Below are positions 47,606-57,946 of a stretch of DNA of 64,000 nucleotides, in pieces; the first letter of the stretch is position 1, and every line of letters begins with the position of its first letter. The stretch lies in assembly GCA_963718195.1 (NCBI GenBank), contig CAVQYQ010000005.1, positions 930,001 to 994,000 of the forward strand, written 5' to 3'. This DNA is from MADRE3 sp963718195. Lineage in GTDB: Bacteria; Desulfobacterota; Desulfobulbia; Desulfobulbales; Desulfocapsaceae. The position numbers and the translations under genes were made by a program. The notes beneath the pieces are model-generated. The model did no database searches and was not told the DNA's origin. It saw nothing but the letters and a program-made list of their open reading frames with translations.

Positions 47606-49891
47606 ATGAGCATGTTGATTCGATTCACTCTGTTGAGCTGGATTCTTTTCTGTCTGATTGTTTCAGGAATCCTGAGTTCGACTTCGACCGTTTTTGCTGC
47701 GTCTTCATATGATGGTACGCGTCAGGAAATCCAGTTGATCCTCGACTCGCTGGCCACCGATCCTTCTATTGAACCGGTAAAAGACCAGAGATCCAAAGTT
47801 CGAGGATACGTCGAACTTTACGCCCAGAGAATGTCCCTGATACAGAAAGAGATTGAGCAGCTCGACAGCGCGCTTGCAGGAATCACCAGGCCTGAAGGCA
47901 CTGATTCCGCCGGATCAAACAGCCTCTCCGGACTGGTCGCCCTGAAACAGCAGAAGGAACTCGAACTGGTCGAAAGCAGGCTGCTGCATATGACTGCCCA
48001 GGATGCTGTCTCCCAATTGGATCGTTATATCAACATCAGTGAAACAAAAGATCTTTTGAGCAAGACAGATCCGCTCTGGCGTCTGTTCGTCATGAGTGAC
48101 GGGATTGCACCCAAAACTCAGCCTGCAGCCACCGGCCGCTCGAAAGAGGTTCATTCAACGCTGTTGTATCTGGCATCGTTGACCCTTCTGATTTTTGTTC
48201 TGTCGATAATGCCCAGAGTACAAACTTTCGCAGGCCGCCATCTGCCCATCACCAACATGCTTTATATCGTTCTGTTCAGCATCGCCCGGTCGACCAGAAT
48301 GAGCAAAGTCGTGTTGGGTAGCGCTGCGACTCTTGCCCTGTCGATTTCGCTCACTACTTTTATATTCTCGGACCAGTTCCTGCTCCCGGCAGCTATCCTG
48401 ATTATCTTCTTCTCCGTTCTCCTTCAGCTGCTCCTCAGCAGCCTTCTGGCGCGCTACCGAATCACGGAGAATGAGGCAGGGACGGTAAAGACTCAGGCAG
48501 TCTCGAACAAGCGGATGTGCGCTGGGTTCAGCCTGATTACCGCAGTAGTCATCGTCTTCTCATCAGTATTCGCCCCGCGCGTCGAAATCAGTTCCAGTGG
48601 CGTGTTGAGCTCGTCCCTGTTCCTGCTGTGGCTGGTAGCTCTGTTTGCGTTCTTCCGTCATTGCTGTCTTTCCCTCACGCCAAAGCTCTACCCCCCACTG
48701 CGGCTTGCCTTCGCTTTTATTTTGATTGTTCTGGCCGGTCTCGAGATTCTCGGCTATCGCAACTTAATTGACCACCTCACCTTGGCACTCGGTTACACGT
48801 TTATTATCGTCGGATTCTCCCACCTGTTTTACGATTCAATAGAACTATTCATGGAGCTGTTTCGCTCAGGAAAGGAGCGACTGGCCAAACATTTTTCATT
48901 GACTCCGGAGGAAAGCAGACGACAAGTCAAGACTCACAGAATTCTCGGTTTTTTCCTGAAGATCTACATTATGCTCGGAGCGACCATTCTGGTTTTGCAT
49001 CAATGGAGGGGAACCGCTCGGGATAACGATGAATTGCAGGATTTCTTCTTTCAGGGATTCAGCATTGGCGGCTTTGCAATTTCGCCTGCCCGCGTCACCC
49101 TGGCGCTCCTGCTTTTTGTGGTCGGATGGCCGGCAATCGAATATTTCAAACAGGTGCTCAGCCGGGGATGGCTGACTTCGGCAGGACTGAATCAAAACGA
49201 CCGTGAGACCTTTCTGACCATTTCCGGATACCTCGGTTATGCCGCCGTCATTCTCGTCGCGCTCTCCCTTGCAGGAGTCAAGCTCACGGGGCTCACGGTA
49301 ATCATCGGCGCCCTTTCGGTTGGTATCGGTTTTGGACTCCAAAACGTGGTCAACAACTTCATTTCCGGACTCATACTGATGTTCGAGAAACCGATAAAGA
49401 AGGGCGATTGGATTCTGGTCGGGGCAACCGAGGGTAATGTCAAGAAAATCAGCATCCGATCAACCATCATACAAACCTTTGACCGGGCCGACGTTATCGT
49501 CCCCAACTCAGAGCTGATCTCGAATCAGGTGATCAACATGATGTTCGATGACCAGCGCGGTCGGCTGCGAGTCTCCGTGGGTGTGGCCTACGGCAGCGAC
49601 ACCAATCTGGTCATGCGGCTGCTGCTTGATGCGGCACAGAGCCATGATCAGGTGATCGTCGACGGATCCACGCCGCAACCGCGCGTATATTTCCAAACCT
49701 TTGGTGACAGCTCTCTGAACTTCGATCTTCTTGTCCACCTCAAGGACATTGATATGAAAATGACTGTCCGTACCGATCTTCACCTGATGATTGACAAAAC
49801 CTTTAGGGAAAACGGTATAGAAATTCCCTTTCCTCAACGTGACATACATATCAAAGATGAGCTGAAAGGAGTCAGGGGTGATCAGAAATGA
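47606..49891 (+). CDS. Large MscS-family mechanosensitive channel (MscK/MscM type)
   Basis: About 761 residues from M-S-M-L-I-R-F. A signal peptide ending near V-F-A-A-S is followed by a periplasmic coiled region with Q-K-E-I-E-Q-L-D, then about ten membrane helices. The last contain the MscS pore helix pattern V-I-I-G-A-L-S-V-G-I-G-F-G-L-Q-N-V-V-N-N-F. The beta domain follows with F-E-K-P-I-K-K-G-D-W-I and I-V-P-N-S-E-L-I-S-N-Q-V-I-N. The protein opens under membrane tension to release solutes. No strong ribosome-binding site is seen before ATG 47606; a second ATG is at 47612. Confidence 0.88.
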   Translation: MSMLIRFTLLSWILFCLIVSGILSSTSTVFAASSYDGTRQEIQLILDSLATDPSIEPVKDQRSKVRGYVELYAQRMSLIQKEIEQLDSALAGITRPEGTDSAGSNSLSGLVALKQQKELELVESRLLHMTAQDAVSQLDRYINISETKDLLSKTDPLWRLFVMSDGIAPKTQPAATGRSKEVHSTLLYLASLTLLIFVLSIMPRVQTFAGRHLPITNMLYIVLFSIARSTRMSKVVLGSAATLALSISLTTFIFSDQFLLPAAILIIFFSVLLQLLLSSLLARYRITENEAGTVKTQAVSNKRMCAGFSLITAVVIVFSSVFAPRVEISSSGVLSSSLFLLWLVALFAFFRHCCLSLTPKLYPPLRLAFAFILIVLAGLEILGYRNLIDHLTLALGYTFIIVGFSHLFYDSIELFMELFRSGKERLAKHFSLTPEESRRQVKTHRILGFFLKIYIMLGATILVLHQWRGTARDNDELQDFFFQGFSIGGFAISPARVTLALLLFVVGWPAIEYFKQVLSRGWLTSAGLNQNDRETFLTISGYLGYAAVILVALSLAGVKLTGLTVIIGALSVGIGFGLQNVVNNFISGLILMFEKPIKKGDWILVGATEGNVKKISIRSTIIQTFDRADVIVPNSELISNQVINMMFDDQRGRLRVSVGVAYGSDTNLVMRLLLDAAQSHDQVIVDGSTPQPRVYFQTFGDSSLNFDLLVHLKDIDMKMTVRTDLHLMIDKTFRENGIEIPFPQRDIHIKDELKGVRGDQK

Positions 49892-50310
49892 CCACCGAGC
49901 ATTTCTTTGGGGTCATCCGGCTGTGACCTATTCTTCCCCGCTTTGCCAGGTGTGCACACAACCGTACCTCCTTCAGCCTGGGTATTTGCCAGACAGGTTA
50001 CGTTCTCATACCTAACATACCTGCGCTTGCAGAAAGCCCGGGAATAGTTACCTAATTTTACATAAATTAAACAATTACTTGATCTTGTTCTGATGATTCC
50101 TGACCAGAATTTAAGCAGCGTATTATCCAGAAATGAATTTGTGATGGTTTGAATAATAAAGATGTGTTGTAAGTCGTATGGCCTGATGGAAGGTACCTCC
50201 ATAGCCCGATCACTACTTGGAAGTTGAACAAATTATGAGCCGTTCATATAGTTGAAGAGTCGGTGATAAGCACCGGAGCGTATTATTCTTTGCAAGAAGG
50301 GTTCTCTACT
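49892..50310. other. Intergenic region between the two MscS-type genes
   Basis: About 420 bp. A minus-strand frame (49882-50202) overlaps the end of the channel gene and has no coding character. I see no named element. Confidence 0.45.
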
Positions 50311-51516
50311 ATGTCAAAAATTAAAAACCAGACCACACCCGTAGCACTTGTTCTTATTATGCTGTTTACTGCCATGATGCTGACTCTGCCTCAAGGTGTG
50401 TATGGTGCAGACTCCAAAATTGAAGATCAGCAGCCGCCTTTCGGCAGCGAGATGAATGGTGGAACAATTGCGCAGGGTACTGTTGCAGCTGATGATTGTT
50501 CACCTTGACAACACAAACAGTGAGACTATTTCCCGCGGAGCATTCTTTTTTTCTTTTTTCATTGTTCCCATCTGGTTGGTAATGAACAGAATGGTCCAGT
50601 GGATTTTACAAATGGGTGTCAAGACCCTGAAAATTTACGACGACAATCTACCTGAAAATAGTACGGAAGAGGAACGTGAACAAAACGAGAAAGGGAAGAT
50701 TTTTTACATGCGCGGCAAGACGATGAATGGGGTGCCGGGGCAAACCGGGGGAGATCGTACACCCTTCTGCCGATGATCAGGAAGTTTATCGGGTCCATCC
50801 TGGTTGTCATGGTAACCATGACCGTCCTGTCCTCGATGGGTGTCGATATCGGTCCATTGCTTGCCGGGGCCGGGGTTGTCGGGCTTGCGATCGGCTTTGG
50901 TGCCCAGAAACTCGTTGCCGACATGTTTTCTGGATTCTTCTATCTGCTGGATGATGCCTTCAGGGTCGGTGAATACCTGGAGGCGGGGACTGTATCCGGT
51001 TCGGTTGAGAGCATTACCCTGCGCAACGTAATGCTTCATCATCACCGGGGTATGCTGCAGGTTGTGCCCCATTCAGAGCTCGGTCCCATTACCAACTTCA
51101 TGCGGGGTGGTATTGTTGTAAAATTTAATCTGGATTTTCCCTATGATGTGAATATCGACAAGGTCAGGAAAATTATAAAAAAAGTCGGCCAGGCGATGCT
51201 TGAAGATGAAGAGCTTGGAAAGGACTTTATCAAGCCGTTAAAGTCCCAGGGAGTCAGAGAGATAACCAATTCAGTGATAACCATCAGGGCGAAGTTCACC
51301 GCCCAGCCGGGCACCCATTTTGTCATCCGGCGGGAGGCACTCAAGCGTATCACGGAAGCATTGGCTAAGCAGGGTATCAACTATGCGCATAAAAAAGTAA
51401 TTGTAGACCTGCCTGTCGCAGCAACAGAAAACTTAACAGAAGAACAGGCGCGGGCGGCTGGTGCCGCTACCATGCAGGCACTTGAGGAGGAAAACAAATT
51501 GCCTGCCACCAGCTGA
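50311..51516 (+). CDS. MscS-family small-conductance channel (two frameshifts as sequenced)
   Basis: A signal peptide (M-S-K-I-K-N-Q, hydrophobic core, V-Y-G-A-D) starts the protein, followed by a transmembrane part (F-F-S-F-F-I-V-P-I-W-L-V). The MscS core is L-L-A-G-A-G-V-V-G-L-A-I-G-F-G-A-Q-K-L-V-A-D with V-P-H-S-E-L-G and a cytoplasmic beta domain. The frame shifts near 50480-50500 and again near 50699-50705 in a T run; joined, it is about 401 residues. The pore and cytoplasmic domain from 50773 on are intact and could be made separately, but the natural reading is one protein. It would act in osmotic down-shock. Confidence 0.82.
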
Positions 51517-51659
51517 TGGGCCCCGCAGTTATACTGGCTTGCTCGTAGTGATGCATCAAAGACGTAGACGATTAAAGGGATCTATCATTGCCTGTTTTGG
51601 CGGCTCCAGTCGGGCTGTATAGACTTCAAGTTTTAGGTAAGGTTGTCCTTTGTGACATC

Positions 51660-51675
51660 AGGCATACTCTTTGCA
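51660..51675 (+). promoter_or_regulatory. Sigma-54 promoter for the CoA-transferase gene
   Basis: AGGCATACTCTTTGCA has the GG and GC dinucleotides ten bases apart with good -24 (GGCA) and -12 (TTTGCA) boxes, 75 bp before ATG 51750. A TGATGCATCA palindrome at 51549-51558 is at a typical activator-site distance. Confidence 0.7.
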
Positions 51676-51749
51676 AAGTCTATCTGATATGAATTGCTGT
51701 ATAAAGCACATCTAACAGAGCATCTTCCTAAAACTAATACGTCGTGCAA

Positions 51750-53357
51750 ATGAAAACCTCTTTAGACCAGTCAAAAAATTCAATCTTGGATAAACAGAAC
51801 AAGGTTGTAACCGCCTCCGAAGCAGTTTCAGTGGTTAAAAACGGCGACATGATCGCCACCGGCGGATTCGTCGGCATTGGATTTGCTGAACACCTTGCAA
51901 TTGCCCTCGAAGAGCGATTTCTTGAGTCAGGAGAACCTCGTGAATTAGGGCTCATTTATGCCGCCGGTCAAGGCGATGGTAAAACCAGAGGTCTTAACCA
52001 TTTCGGAAAGGAAGGAATGGTTTCCAGGGTGATTGGGGGACACTGGGGATTAGTCCCCAGTTTGCAGAAACAAGCGGTGGAGAATAAGATTATCGCCTAC
52101 AACCTCCCCCAAGGTATTATTTCAACGATGTTTCGGGATACTGCTGCTAAAAAACCCCGAACCATCAGTGCCGTTGGCCTCGGCACCTACGTGGATCCCC
52201 GAAATGGTGGAGGGAAAATCAATGAAAAAACCACCGAGGATATCGTTGAACTAATGATCATCGATGGCGATGAATATCTCGCGTATAAAACAATACCTGT
52301 CGATATCGCCCTCATTCGCGGTACGACTGCAGATCCAGCCGGCAATATCACTATGGAAAAAGAGGCACTTACTTTGGAAGTACTTGCGATCGCCATGGCG
52401 GCTAGAAACTCAGGAGGCAAGGTGATCGTTCAGGTTGAACGTGTTGCAGATCATCGAACATTGAATGCCCGTGACGTACAAATACCTGGAATTTTTGTTG
52501 ATTATGTCGTGGTATCAGAGCCGGAAAATCATTGGCAAACATTTGACGAAAAATATAATCCTTCCTTTAGCAGTGAAATCAAGATTCCAATGAAATCAGT
52601 TCCACCAATGTCAATGGGCCTGCGAAAGGTCATAGCCAGACGAGCAGCATTTGAACTCAGGAAAGGCGATATTGTCAATTTAGGAATAGGCATGCCTGAA
52701 GGGGTTTCTCGTGTTGTTAATGAAGAAGGTATTCTCAATCACATTGTGTTAACGGCAGAACCTGGCGTTATTGGCGGTCTTCCTGTTGGCGGCCTGAGTT
52801 TTGGAGCAGCAATAAACACCGAGGCATTGATTGATCAACCTTACCAGTTTGATTTTTACGATGGAGGAGGGCTCGATATCGCCTTCCTTGGGATGGCCCA
52901 GGCTGACAGATATGGAAATGTCAATGTCAGTAAATTCGGCTCCAAACTTGCCGGTGCCGGTGGATTCATTAATATCAGCCAAAATGCAAAAACAGTTGTA
53001 TTTGTTGGGACATTCACCACAGGAGATCTTGAAGTTTCAATCGAAAACGAAAATTTAAAAATTGTAAAAGAAGGAAAATCTAAAAAATTTGTCAGTAATG
53101 AGGTGGAGCATGTAACCTTTAGCGGCAAATATTCAACAAAACGTGGGCAAAGAGCAATTTACATAACAGAGCGTTGTGTTTTTTCTCTAACAGAAAATGG
53201 AATGGTACTGACCGAAATAGCACCGGGAATCGATCTGCAAAAGGATATTCTGGCCCAGATGGGATTTGAGCCGATAATTAAAGAGCCACTTGGTATCATG
53301 GACAACAGAATATTTGCCCACCAGGTGATAGATCTCCAACTCACGGAACCGGACTGA
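51750..53357 (+). CDS. Acyl-CoA:carboxylate CoA-transferase (propionate CoA-transferase type), copy 1
   Basis: About 535 residues, both halves of a family I CoA-transferase fused. The N-terminal half has T-G-G-F-V-G-I-G-F and G-G-H-W-G. The C-terminal half has L-G-I-G-M-P-E-G-V and the catalytic glutamate motif L-T-A-E-P-G-V-I-G-G-L-P, followed by D-F-Y-D-G-G-G-L-D. The enzyme moves CoA between short-chain acids (acetate, propionate, 3-oxo or hydroxy acids). A GTG at 51744 is an alternative start. A paralogue begins at 62723. The sigma-54 promoter and neighbouring activators link it to acid uptake and oxidation genes downstream. Confidence 0.92.
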   Translation: MKTSLDQSKNSILDKQNKVVTASEAVSVVKNGDMIATGGFVGIGFAEHLAIALEERFLESGEPRELGLIYAAGQGDGKTRGLNHFGKEGMVSRVIGGHWGLVPSLQKQAVENKIIAYNLPQGIISTMFRDTAAKKPRTISAVGLGTYVDPRNGGGKINEKTTEDIVELMIIDGDEYLAYKTIPVDIALIRGTTADPAGNITMEKEALTLEVLAIAMAARNSGGKVIVQVERVADHRTLNARDVQIPGIFVDYVVVSEPENHWQTFDEKYNPSFSSEIKIPMKSVPPMSMGLRKVIARRAAFELRKGDIVNLGIGMPEGVSRVVNEEGILNHIVLTAEPGVIGGLPVGGLSFGAAINTEALIDQPYQFDFYDGGGLDIAFLGMAQADRYGNVNVSKFGSKLAGAGGFINISQNAKTVVFVGTFTTGDLEVSIENENLKIVKEGKSKKFVSNEVEHVTFSGKYSTKRGQRAIYITERCVFSLTENGMVLTEIAPGIDLQKDILAQMGFEPIIKEPLGIMDNRIFAHQVIDLQLTEPD

Positions 53358-53399
53358 TAGGAGCCGGTGGGATGGATTTCCGGATAAAGAATAAAATGA

Positions 53400-54827
53400 T
53401 CATTGCTCAGGAATAAGTGATATCCGATATTTTTTTATTTTCTTGTAGAGCAGTGTACGGTGTATTCCGAGTAAATCTGCAGCATGTACCTTATTGTAAT
53501 CTGTGATTTTCAAGGCATCTTGAATTGCCGCTTTTTCTGCTTTGGCAACGACATCTTTGAGCAGTGATTGGCTGGATTTTCTTGGAGATATTTTGTTCTG
53601 AAATAAATAAAACGGCAGATCAGCAGAAGAGATCAAATTTTCTTCGCAGGTGGCTGCTGTTCTCTCGATTACATTGTTCAATTCCCTGACGTTTCCGGGC
53701 CATCGATGATTGAACAGAAGTTCTTCGGCACTATCTGTGAGGGCCAGTTCAGGTTTACTTGTATCTTCAGTTATTTTTTTCAGAAAGTGTTGTGCAATCA
53801 GCAAAATATCTCTTCCCCTTTCGCGCAATGGCGGAATCTGAACGGGAATAACATTTAATCGGTAGTAGAGATCGGCCCTGAATGTCCTCTCGTTGACTTT
53901 TGCCTCCAGGTCCTGATTACTGGCGGCTATCAATCTGAAATCGGAACTCAGCATACGGGTGCCTCCAACCCGCTCAAACTCCTTTTCTTCAAGTGCACGT
54001 AATAATTTAGGCTGCATCTCAAGGGGCAGGTCTCCGATTTCGTCAAGAAACAGCGATCCCTGATGGGCCAATTCGAATTTCCCTTTCTTGCCACCGGTTT
54101 TTGCGCCAGTAAATGCACCCTTCTCATATCCGAACAATTCCGATTCCAGCAGCTCACCGGGAATGGCTGCACAGTTGAGCCTGATAATTGGTTTGTGTTT
54201 CCTGGAGCTGGCATTATGGATAGACTGAGCGAAGAGTTCCTTGCCAGTACCGGATTCTCCCGATATCAAGACAGGGAGACTGGTTGCGGCTGCTTTGAGC
54301 GCTTCTTTCTTGGCATGCCTGATTGCTTTGCTTTCGCCAACAATGCTTTCAATTGAATACTTGGCCATGCGCAGCGAATCAAGATCTTTCTGGTAGATGC
54401 GAACCTTGGATTCCAATTCGTTCAACTTTCGTGCAAGTATTCCGACTTCTTTTGCATCCTTAAATATAACCTGGCCAAAGACACCGACTACTTCTCCGTC
54501 TTTTTTAATCGGAATACGCTGAACGATCATGTCCTGTCCTTTTATTGACTGTCGATCGTTTATTTCCGCCTTGCCCGTTCTGGCCACAATATGCATGCGG
54601 GAATTTTCTACAACTTCGGTGATATGCTTGCCGATCTGCTCCATTGGTTCAATATTGAGGAAGCGTCCGTATGCCTGATTGAAATGAGTAATAATACCAT
54701 CGGTATTGATTACGCAGGATCCTTCACCAATATGCTCGAATATCAGCAGCAGGGATTCCAGTTCCTGCTCCGTTGACAGCCCGTCCTTTTGGCTGGACAG
54801 AGTAATCGAAGATGTTGACCTGCTCAA
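53400..54827 (-). CDS. Sigma-54-dependent activator with PAS sensor, copy A
   Basis: The 475-residue bacterial enhancer-binding protein has a PAS domain (about 25-135, including I-N-T-D-G-I-I-T-H-F-N-Q-A-Y). The AAA+ domain has Walker A G-E-S-G-T-G-K-E, the sigma-54 contact loop G-A-F-T-G-A and Walker B L-F-L-D-E-I-G-D. The Fis-type helix-turn-helix ends A-A-D-L-L-G-I-H-R-T-L-L-Y-K-K-I. It should sense a small molecule by the PAS domain and activate the sigma-54 promoters around it. It aligns along its length with copy B at 55052-56470. It is convergent with the CoA-transferase gene. Confidence 0.93.
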   Translation of the reverse strand: MSRSTSSITLSSQKDGLSTEQELESLLLIFEHIGEGSCVINTDGIITHFNQAYGRFLNIEPMEQIGKHITEVVENSRMHIVARTGKAEINDRQSIKGQDMIVQRIPIKKDGEVVGVFGQVIFKDAKEVGILARKLNELESKVRIYQKDLDSLRMAKYSIESIVGESKAIRHAKKEALKAAATSLPVLISGESGTGKELFAQSIHNASSRKHKPIIRLNCAAIPGELLESELFGYEKGAFTGAKTGGKKGKFELAHQGSLFLDEIGDLPLEMQPKLLRALEEKEFERVGGTRMLSSDFRLIAASNQDLEAKVNERTFRADLYYRLNVIPVQIPPLRERGRDILLIAQHFLKKITEDTSKPELALTDSAEELLFNHRWPGNVRELNNVIERTAATCEENLISSADLPFYLFQNKISPRKSSQSLLKDVVAKAEKAAIQDALKITDYNKVHAADLLGIHRTLLYKKIKKYRISLIPEQ

Positions 54828-54864
54828 TTGATAGCCCTTGGTAGAGTGTTCTCTTTTTGCTACA

Positions 54865-54884
54865 TGTTTATCTTTTGATACACA
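54865..54884. promoter_or_regulatory. Inverted repeat upstream of activator A
   Basis: TGTTTATC and GATACACA flank TTTT with one mismatch. The core TATC-TTTT-GATA is close to the perfect repeat at 59174-59189, so both may bind the same activator. Confidence 0.45.
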
Positions 54885-55051
54885 TAATGGTGCCTGTTTG
54901 TCAATGCTTCAAGATCAGATACTGCCTTGAAAAATATAATCTTCCTAACAAGTCAAGGTACGTAGGAAATTTTACTACAGTTACAGAAGTGAGCTGCCGA
55001 GACAGCGTGGGGGTAATATGCAGATGTAATCAATTTCAATGAACCGCAGGT

Positions 55052-56470
55052 CTATTTTTTTGGGGATAATGAGGGCGAAAGCCCGAGTACCTTCATTTTA
55101 CGGTAAAGAAGGGTTCTATGTATGCCTAAAATATCGGCAGCTTTAGTCTTATTATAGTCAGCTTCAACCAGCGCTTGCTGAATTGCAATTTTCTCTGCCT
55201 TCTTCAAGTGATTCCGGAGTGATGTTCCCTTTTTGTGATGCGAATGCTCAGAAAGCGCTTTTATGTGGTTTGGGAGATCGCTATAATCTATCAGGGCCTT
55301 GTCCGTCCTGAACAGAAGACTCTCTGTAAAATATCTCAATTCTCTCCCGTTCCCTGGCCAATCGTATTTTTCCATCGCTTGTTTAACCTTTGAACGAAAA
55401 CGTACCCCTTTGCCAGTCGGACCTTTTTCAGCATGCTGAATAAAATGATAGGCCAGCGGCACAATATCCTCTTTTCTCTTCCTCAATGGCTCTATGTTGA
55501 TCTGAATTGCATTCAATCGGTAAAAAAGATCCGATCTAAACATTCCGCTTTTGATTAATTTTTCAATATCCTGATTGGTTGCCGCAATTACCCTGAAATC
55601 GGAATGGATTGTTTTGTTGCCCCCTAACCTCTCCACCTCTTTCATTTCAAGAACCCGCAGCAATTTAGGCTGCATTTCAATCGGCATGTCGCCTATTTCA
55701 TCAAGAAATATTGAGCCCATATGGGCGATCTCGAATTTACCGATTTTTCCTTTCGGGTCGGCGCCAGTAAAAGCACCTTTTTCATAACCGAAGAGTTCTG
55801 ACTCCAACAGATCTTTAGGTATTGCTGCACAGTTGATCCTTACAAAAGGGTAACCACTCCGAGCGCTGGCCTGATGGATCGCGTGAGCAAACAACTCTTT
55901 TCCGGTCCCTGATTCTCCGCGAATCAACACAGGTAGCCCGGTCGTAGCAGCCTGAAATGCCTCTTTCTTGGCCTTTTGAAAAGATTGACTGTCCCCTATG
56001 ATCTGTTCAAAAGAATACATTGCCTGGTGAATGGCAGATAATTTTTTCTGGTATTGTTTAAGTTTCTCTTCCAGATAGGAGAGTTTTTCGGCAAGCTGGA
56101 TTGCAGTTGTCGCATTATCAAACAACACGAGGCCAAGAACGGCAACAACGACGCCATTATGAGATATGGGTACCCGGTGTACCAGGTACCCGGTTCCTTT
56201 GTGCTTATGAGGATAATTTATCTCGGCCTGACCGGTCTGGGCAACGATATGAAGACGTGTGTTGGAGACCAGTTCGGTAGCGTGTATACCCAGTGCTTTT
56301 TCTGCATCAATACTCAAGAACCGGGCGTAGGTTTGATTGATATAGATAACAACGCCTGCCCCATCCGTGACAATGACCCCAATCTGCATGTTGTCGAACA
56401 GGGTCTTGAAAAAACTGTCTGGATAGTTGATGGTCTCTCCCTTTTCCATTGACGAAAATCCTGTACTCAA
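55052..56470 (-). CDS. Sigma-54-dependent activator with PAS sensor, copy B
   Basis: The 472-residue paralogue of copy A has the same order: PAS (V-T-D-G-A-G-V-V-I-Y-I-N-Q-T-Y), AAA+ with G-E-S-G-T-G-K-E, G-A-F-T-G-A and I-F-L-D-E-I-G-D, and a Fis-type C-terminus A-A-D-I-L-G-I-H-R-T-L-L-Y-R-K-M. Recognition helices of the two are nearly identical, so they probably bind the same sites while their PAS domains differ in ligand. It lies downstream of the thiolase gene on the same strand, 152 bp away. Confidence 0.93.
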   Translation of the reverse strand: MSTGFSSMEKGETINYPDSFFKTLFDNMQIGVIVTDGAGVVIYINQTYARFLSIDAEKALGIHATELVSNTRLHIVAQTGQAEINYPHKHKGTGYLVHRVPISHNGVVVAVLGLVLFDNATTAIQLAEKLSYLEEKLKQYQKKLSAIHQAMYSFEQIIGDSQSFQKAKKEAFQAATTGLPVLIRGESGTGKELFAHAIHQASARSGYPFVRINCAAIPKDLLESELFGYEKGAFTGADPKGKIGKFEIAHMGSIFLDEIGDMPIEMQPKLLRVLEMKEVERLGGNKTIHSDFRVIAATNQDIEKLIKSGMFRSDLFYRLNAIQINIEPLRKRKEDIVPLAYHFIQHAEKGPTGKGVRFRSKVKQAMEKYDWPGNGRELRYFTESLLFRTDKALIDYSDLPNHIKALSEHSHHKKGTSLRNHLKKAEKIAIQQALVEADYNKTKAADILGIHRTLLYRKMKVLGLSPSLSPKK

Positions 56471-56622
56471 GCATTGAATGTACTAATATTGCTACAGTTG
56501 GGCAAGATGCAACCGTCTTTTAGCTACCAGGTTGCCAATAAACCGTTGTTTCGTCTGAAAATATCATAACAACTATCCTCAATACTCAGGCTGACACTCT
56601 GAAAATATCGATTACCGGTTGA

Positions 56623-57891
56623 TTATTTGCGTCGCACCAGTGTCGTAACACAATTTGTTGCAGCTGAGCCGCCGACATTGAAAACGACCCCGACTTCAGG
56701 AGAACCTTTCTCAGGGCATCTGCCTATAGGTTCACCGACCAGTTGCTTATAGCTGAGGGCGTGCATTGACACGCCTGTGGCACCAACGGGATGGCCTTTG
56801 GCCTTCAAGCCTCCTGACAGGTTAACCGGACAGTCATCATCGGATTGAAAGCGGCCGTCAATATAATCCCAGCCGGCCCGCCCGTCCTTAGAAAGTCCAA
56901 GCGCTTCAGTACACAAAAGCTGATTTATGGTAAAACAGTCGTGGACTTCAGCAAAGTCAACATCATCAACGCTCATCCCGGCCTCCTGAAAAGAACGATT
57001 AACGGCGATCTTGCCGGCAGTCAATTCATGCATGTTGGGACGGACGCTCTCCTGCAAACGCTCGGTGGCCATTCCCAACCCTGCCAGTTCAACAACTCGT
57101 GAACTTATGGATCTTGCTTCATCAGTATCGGCGAGCACAACTGCCGCCGCACCGTCTGAAATCAGTGAGCAGTCGTGTAAACGTAGCGGGTCTGTGATCA
57201 TCGGGTTCGACCCTTTCCCGGTATCAGGCAGATTCAGAATCGCTTCTGCACTGAAAAGACCAAGACGGTCAGGAGGGCTGTTCTTGCCAAAGTGGGCAAG
57301 AGGGTTATCGACACCGTTCCTATAAGCCAGCGCAGACACAGAGGCGAGCATTTTCTGCAGTTCTTCCGGTGAATAACCGTAATGCGCCGTATAACCTTTG
57401 GCGTACTCGGCAAAAAGTCCGGGAAAGGTCATCCCCCTCGAGCCTTCCTCAGGCCAGTATGATGAACAAGCAAGTGTATGGGTGGTTTCCTTGGTGCTTA
57501 GAAGGGTCATTTTTTCAACACCAATGACCAGCACCTTTTTGAATCGGCCGGACTCAACAGCCCAGGCAGCATTATAAAGAGCGACCGACGACGATGCACA
57601 CGCACCTTCGGTTCTTGTTGTAGGCAAAAAACGAAATTCTTCGGGGGCAACCTCCAATGCAAGCGGAGCAACATGCTCCTGGTTGACAAACAGGGACGGA
57701 GAACAGGCGCCTACCCAGATTCCATCAATATCCTTTGCTTCCAGACCTGAATCTTCAAGGGCTCCCCGACCGGCTTCAATTAAAAATTCATAGTATGATT
57801 TGGTATCTGTCACTTCGCCGGTTTCTTTATTTTTCTCAACAAAGGCGCCGAATTTTGTGTTGTAGGCACCTATTATACTGACACTGCTCAT
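56623..57891 (-). CDS. Thiolase family acetyl-CoA acetyltransferase (SCP-x-like)
   Basis: The 422-residue thiolase-fold enzyme has the nucleophile region R-T-E-G-A-C-A-S-S-S-V-A, the H-D-C-F-T-I-N-Q segment, and the catalytic-histidine motif G-G-L-K-A-K-G-H-P-V-G-A-T-G. It ends with N-V-G-G-S-A-A-T-N-C-V-T. These are features of the SCP-x/archaeal-type thiolases. It would cleave a 3-oxoacyl-CoA to acetyl-CoA, or run in reverse. The gene follows the SDR gene by 55 bp and belongs to the sigma-54-driven operon. Confidence 0.92.
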   Translation of the reverse strand: MSSVSIIGAYNTKFGAFVEKNKETGEVTDTKSYYEFLIEAGRGALEDSGLEAKDIDGIWVGACSPSLFVNQEHVAPLALEVAPEEFRFLPTTRTEGACASSSVALYNAAWAVESGRFKKVLVIGVEKMTLLSTKETTHTLACSSYWPEEGSRGMTFPGLFAEYAKGYTAHYGYSPEELQKMLASVSALAYRNGVDNPLAHFGKNSPPDRLGLFSAEAILNLPDTGKGSNPMITDPLRLHDCSLISDGAAAVVLADTDEARSISSRVVELAGLGMATERLQESVRPNMHELTAGKIAVNRSFQEAGMSVDDVDFAEVHDCFTINQLLCTEALGLSKDGRAGWDYIDGRFQSDDDCPVNLSGGLKAKGHPVGATGVSMHALSYKQLVGEPIGRCPEKGSPEVGVVFNVGGSAATNCVTTLVRRK

Positions 57892-57946
57892 AATTTTCTC
57901 CTCTTGGGATGTTGTGATTATTGACGGTACCCTGGCATCCTCGACG

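Noticed and set aside
49882..50202. 106-codon minus-strand frame
   Set aside because: It overlaps the end of the channel gene, has no ribosome-binding site and its composition is not protein-like.
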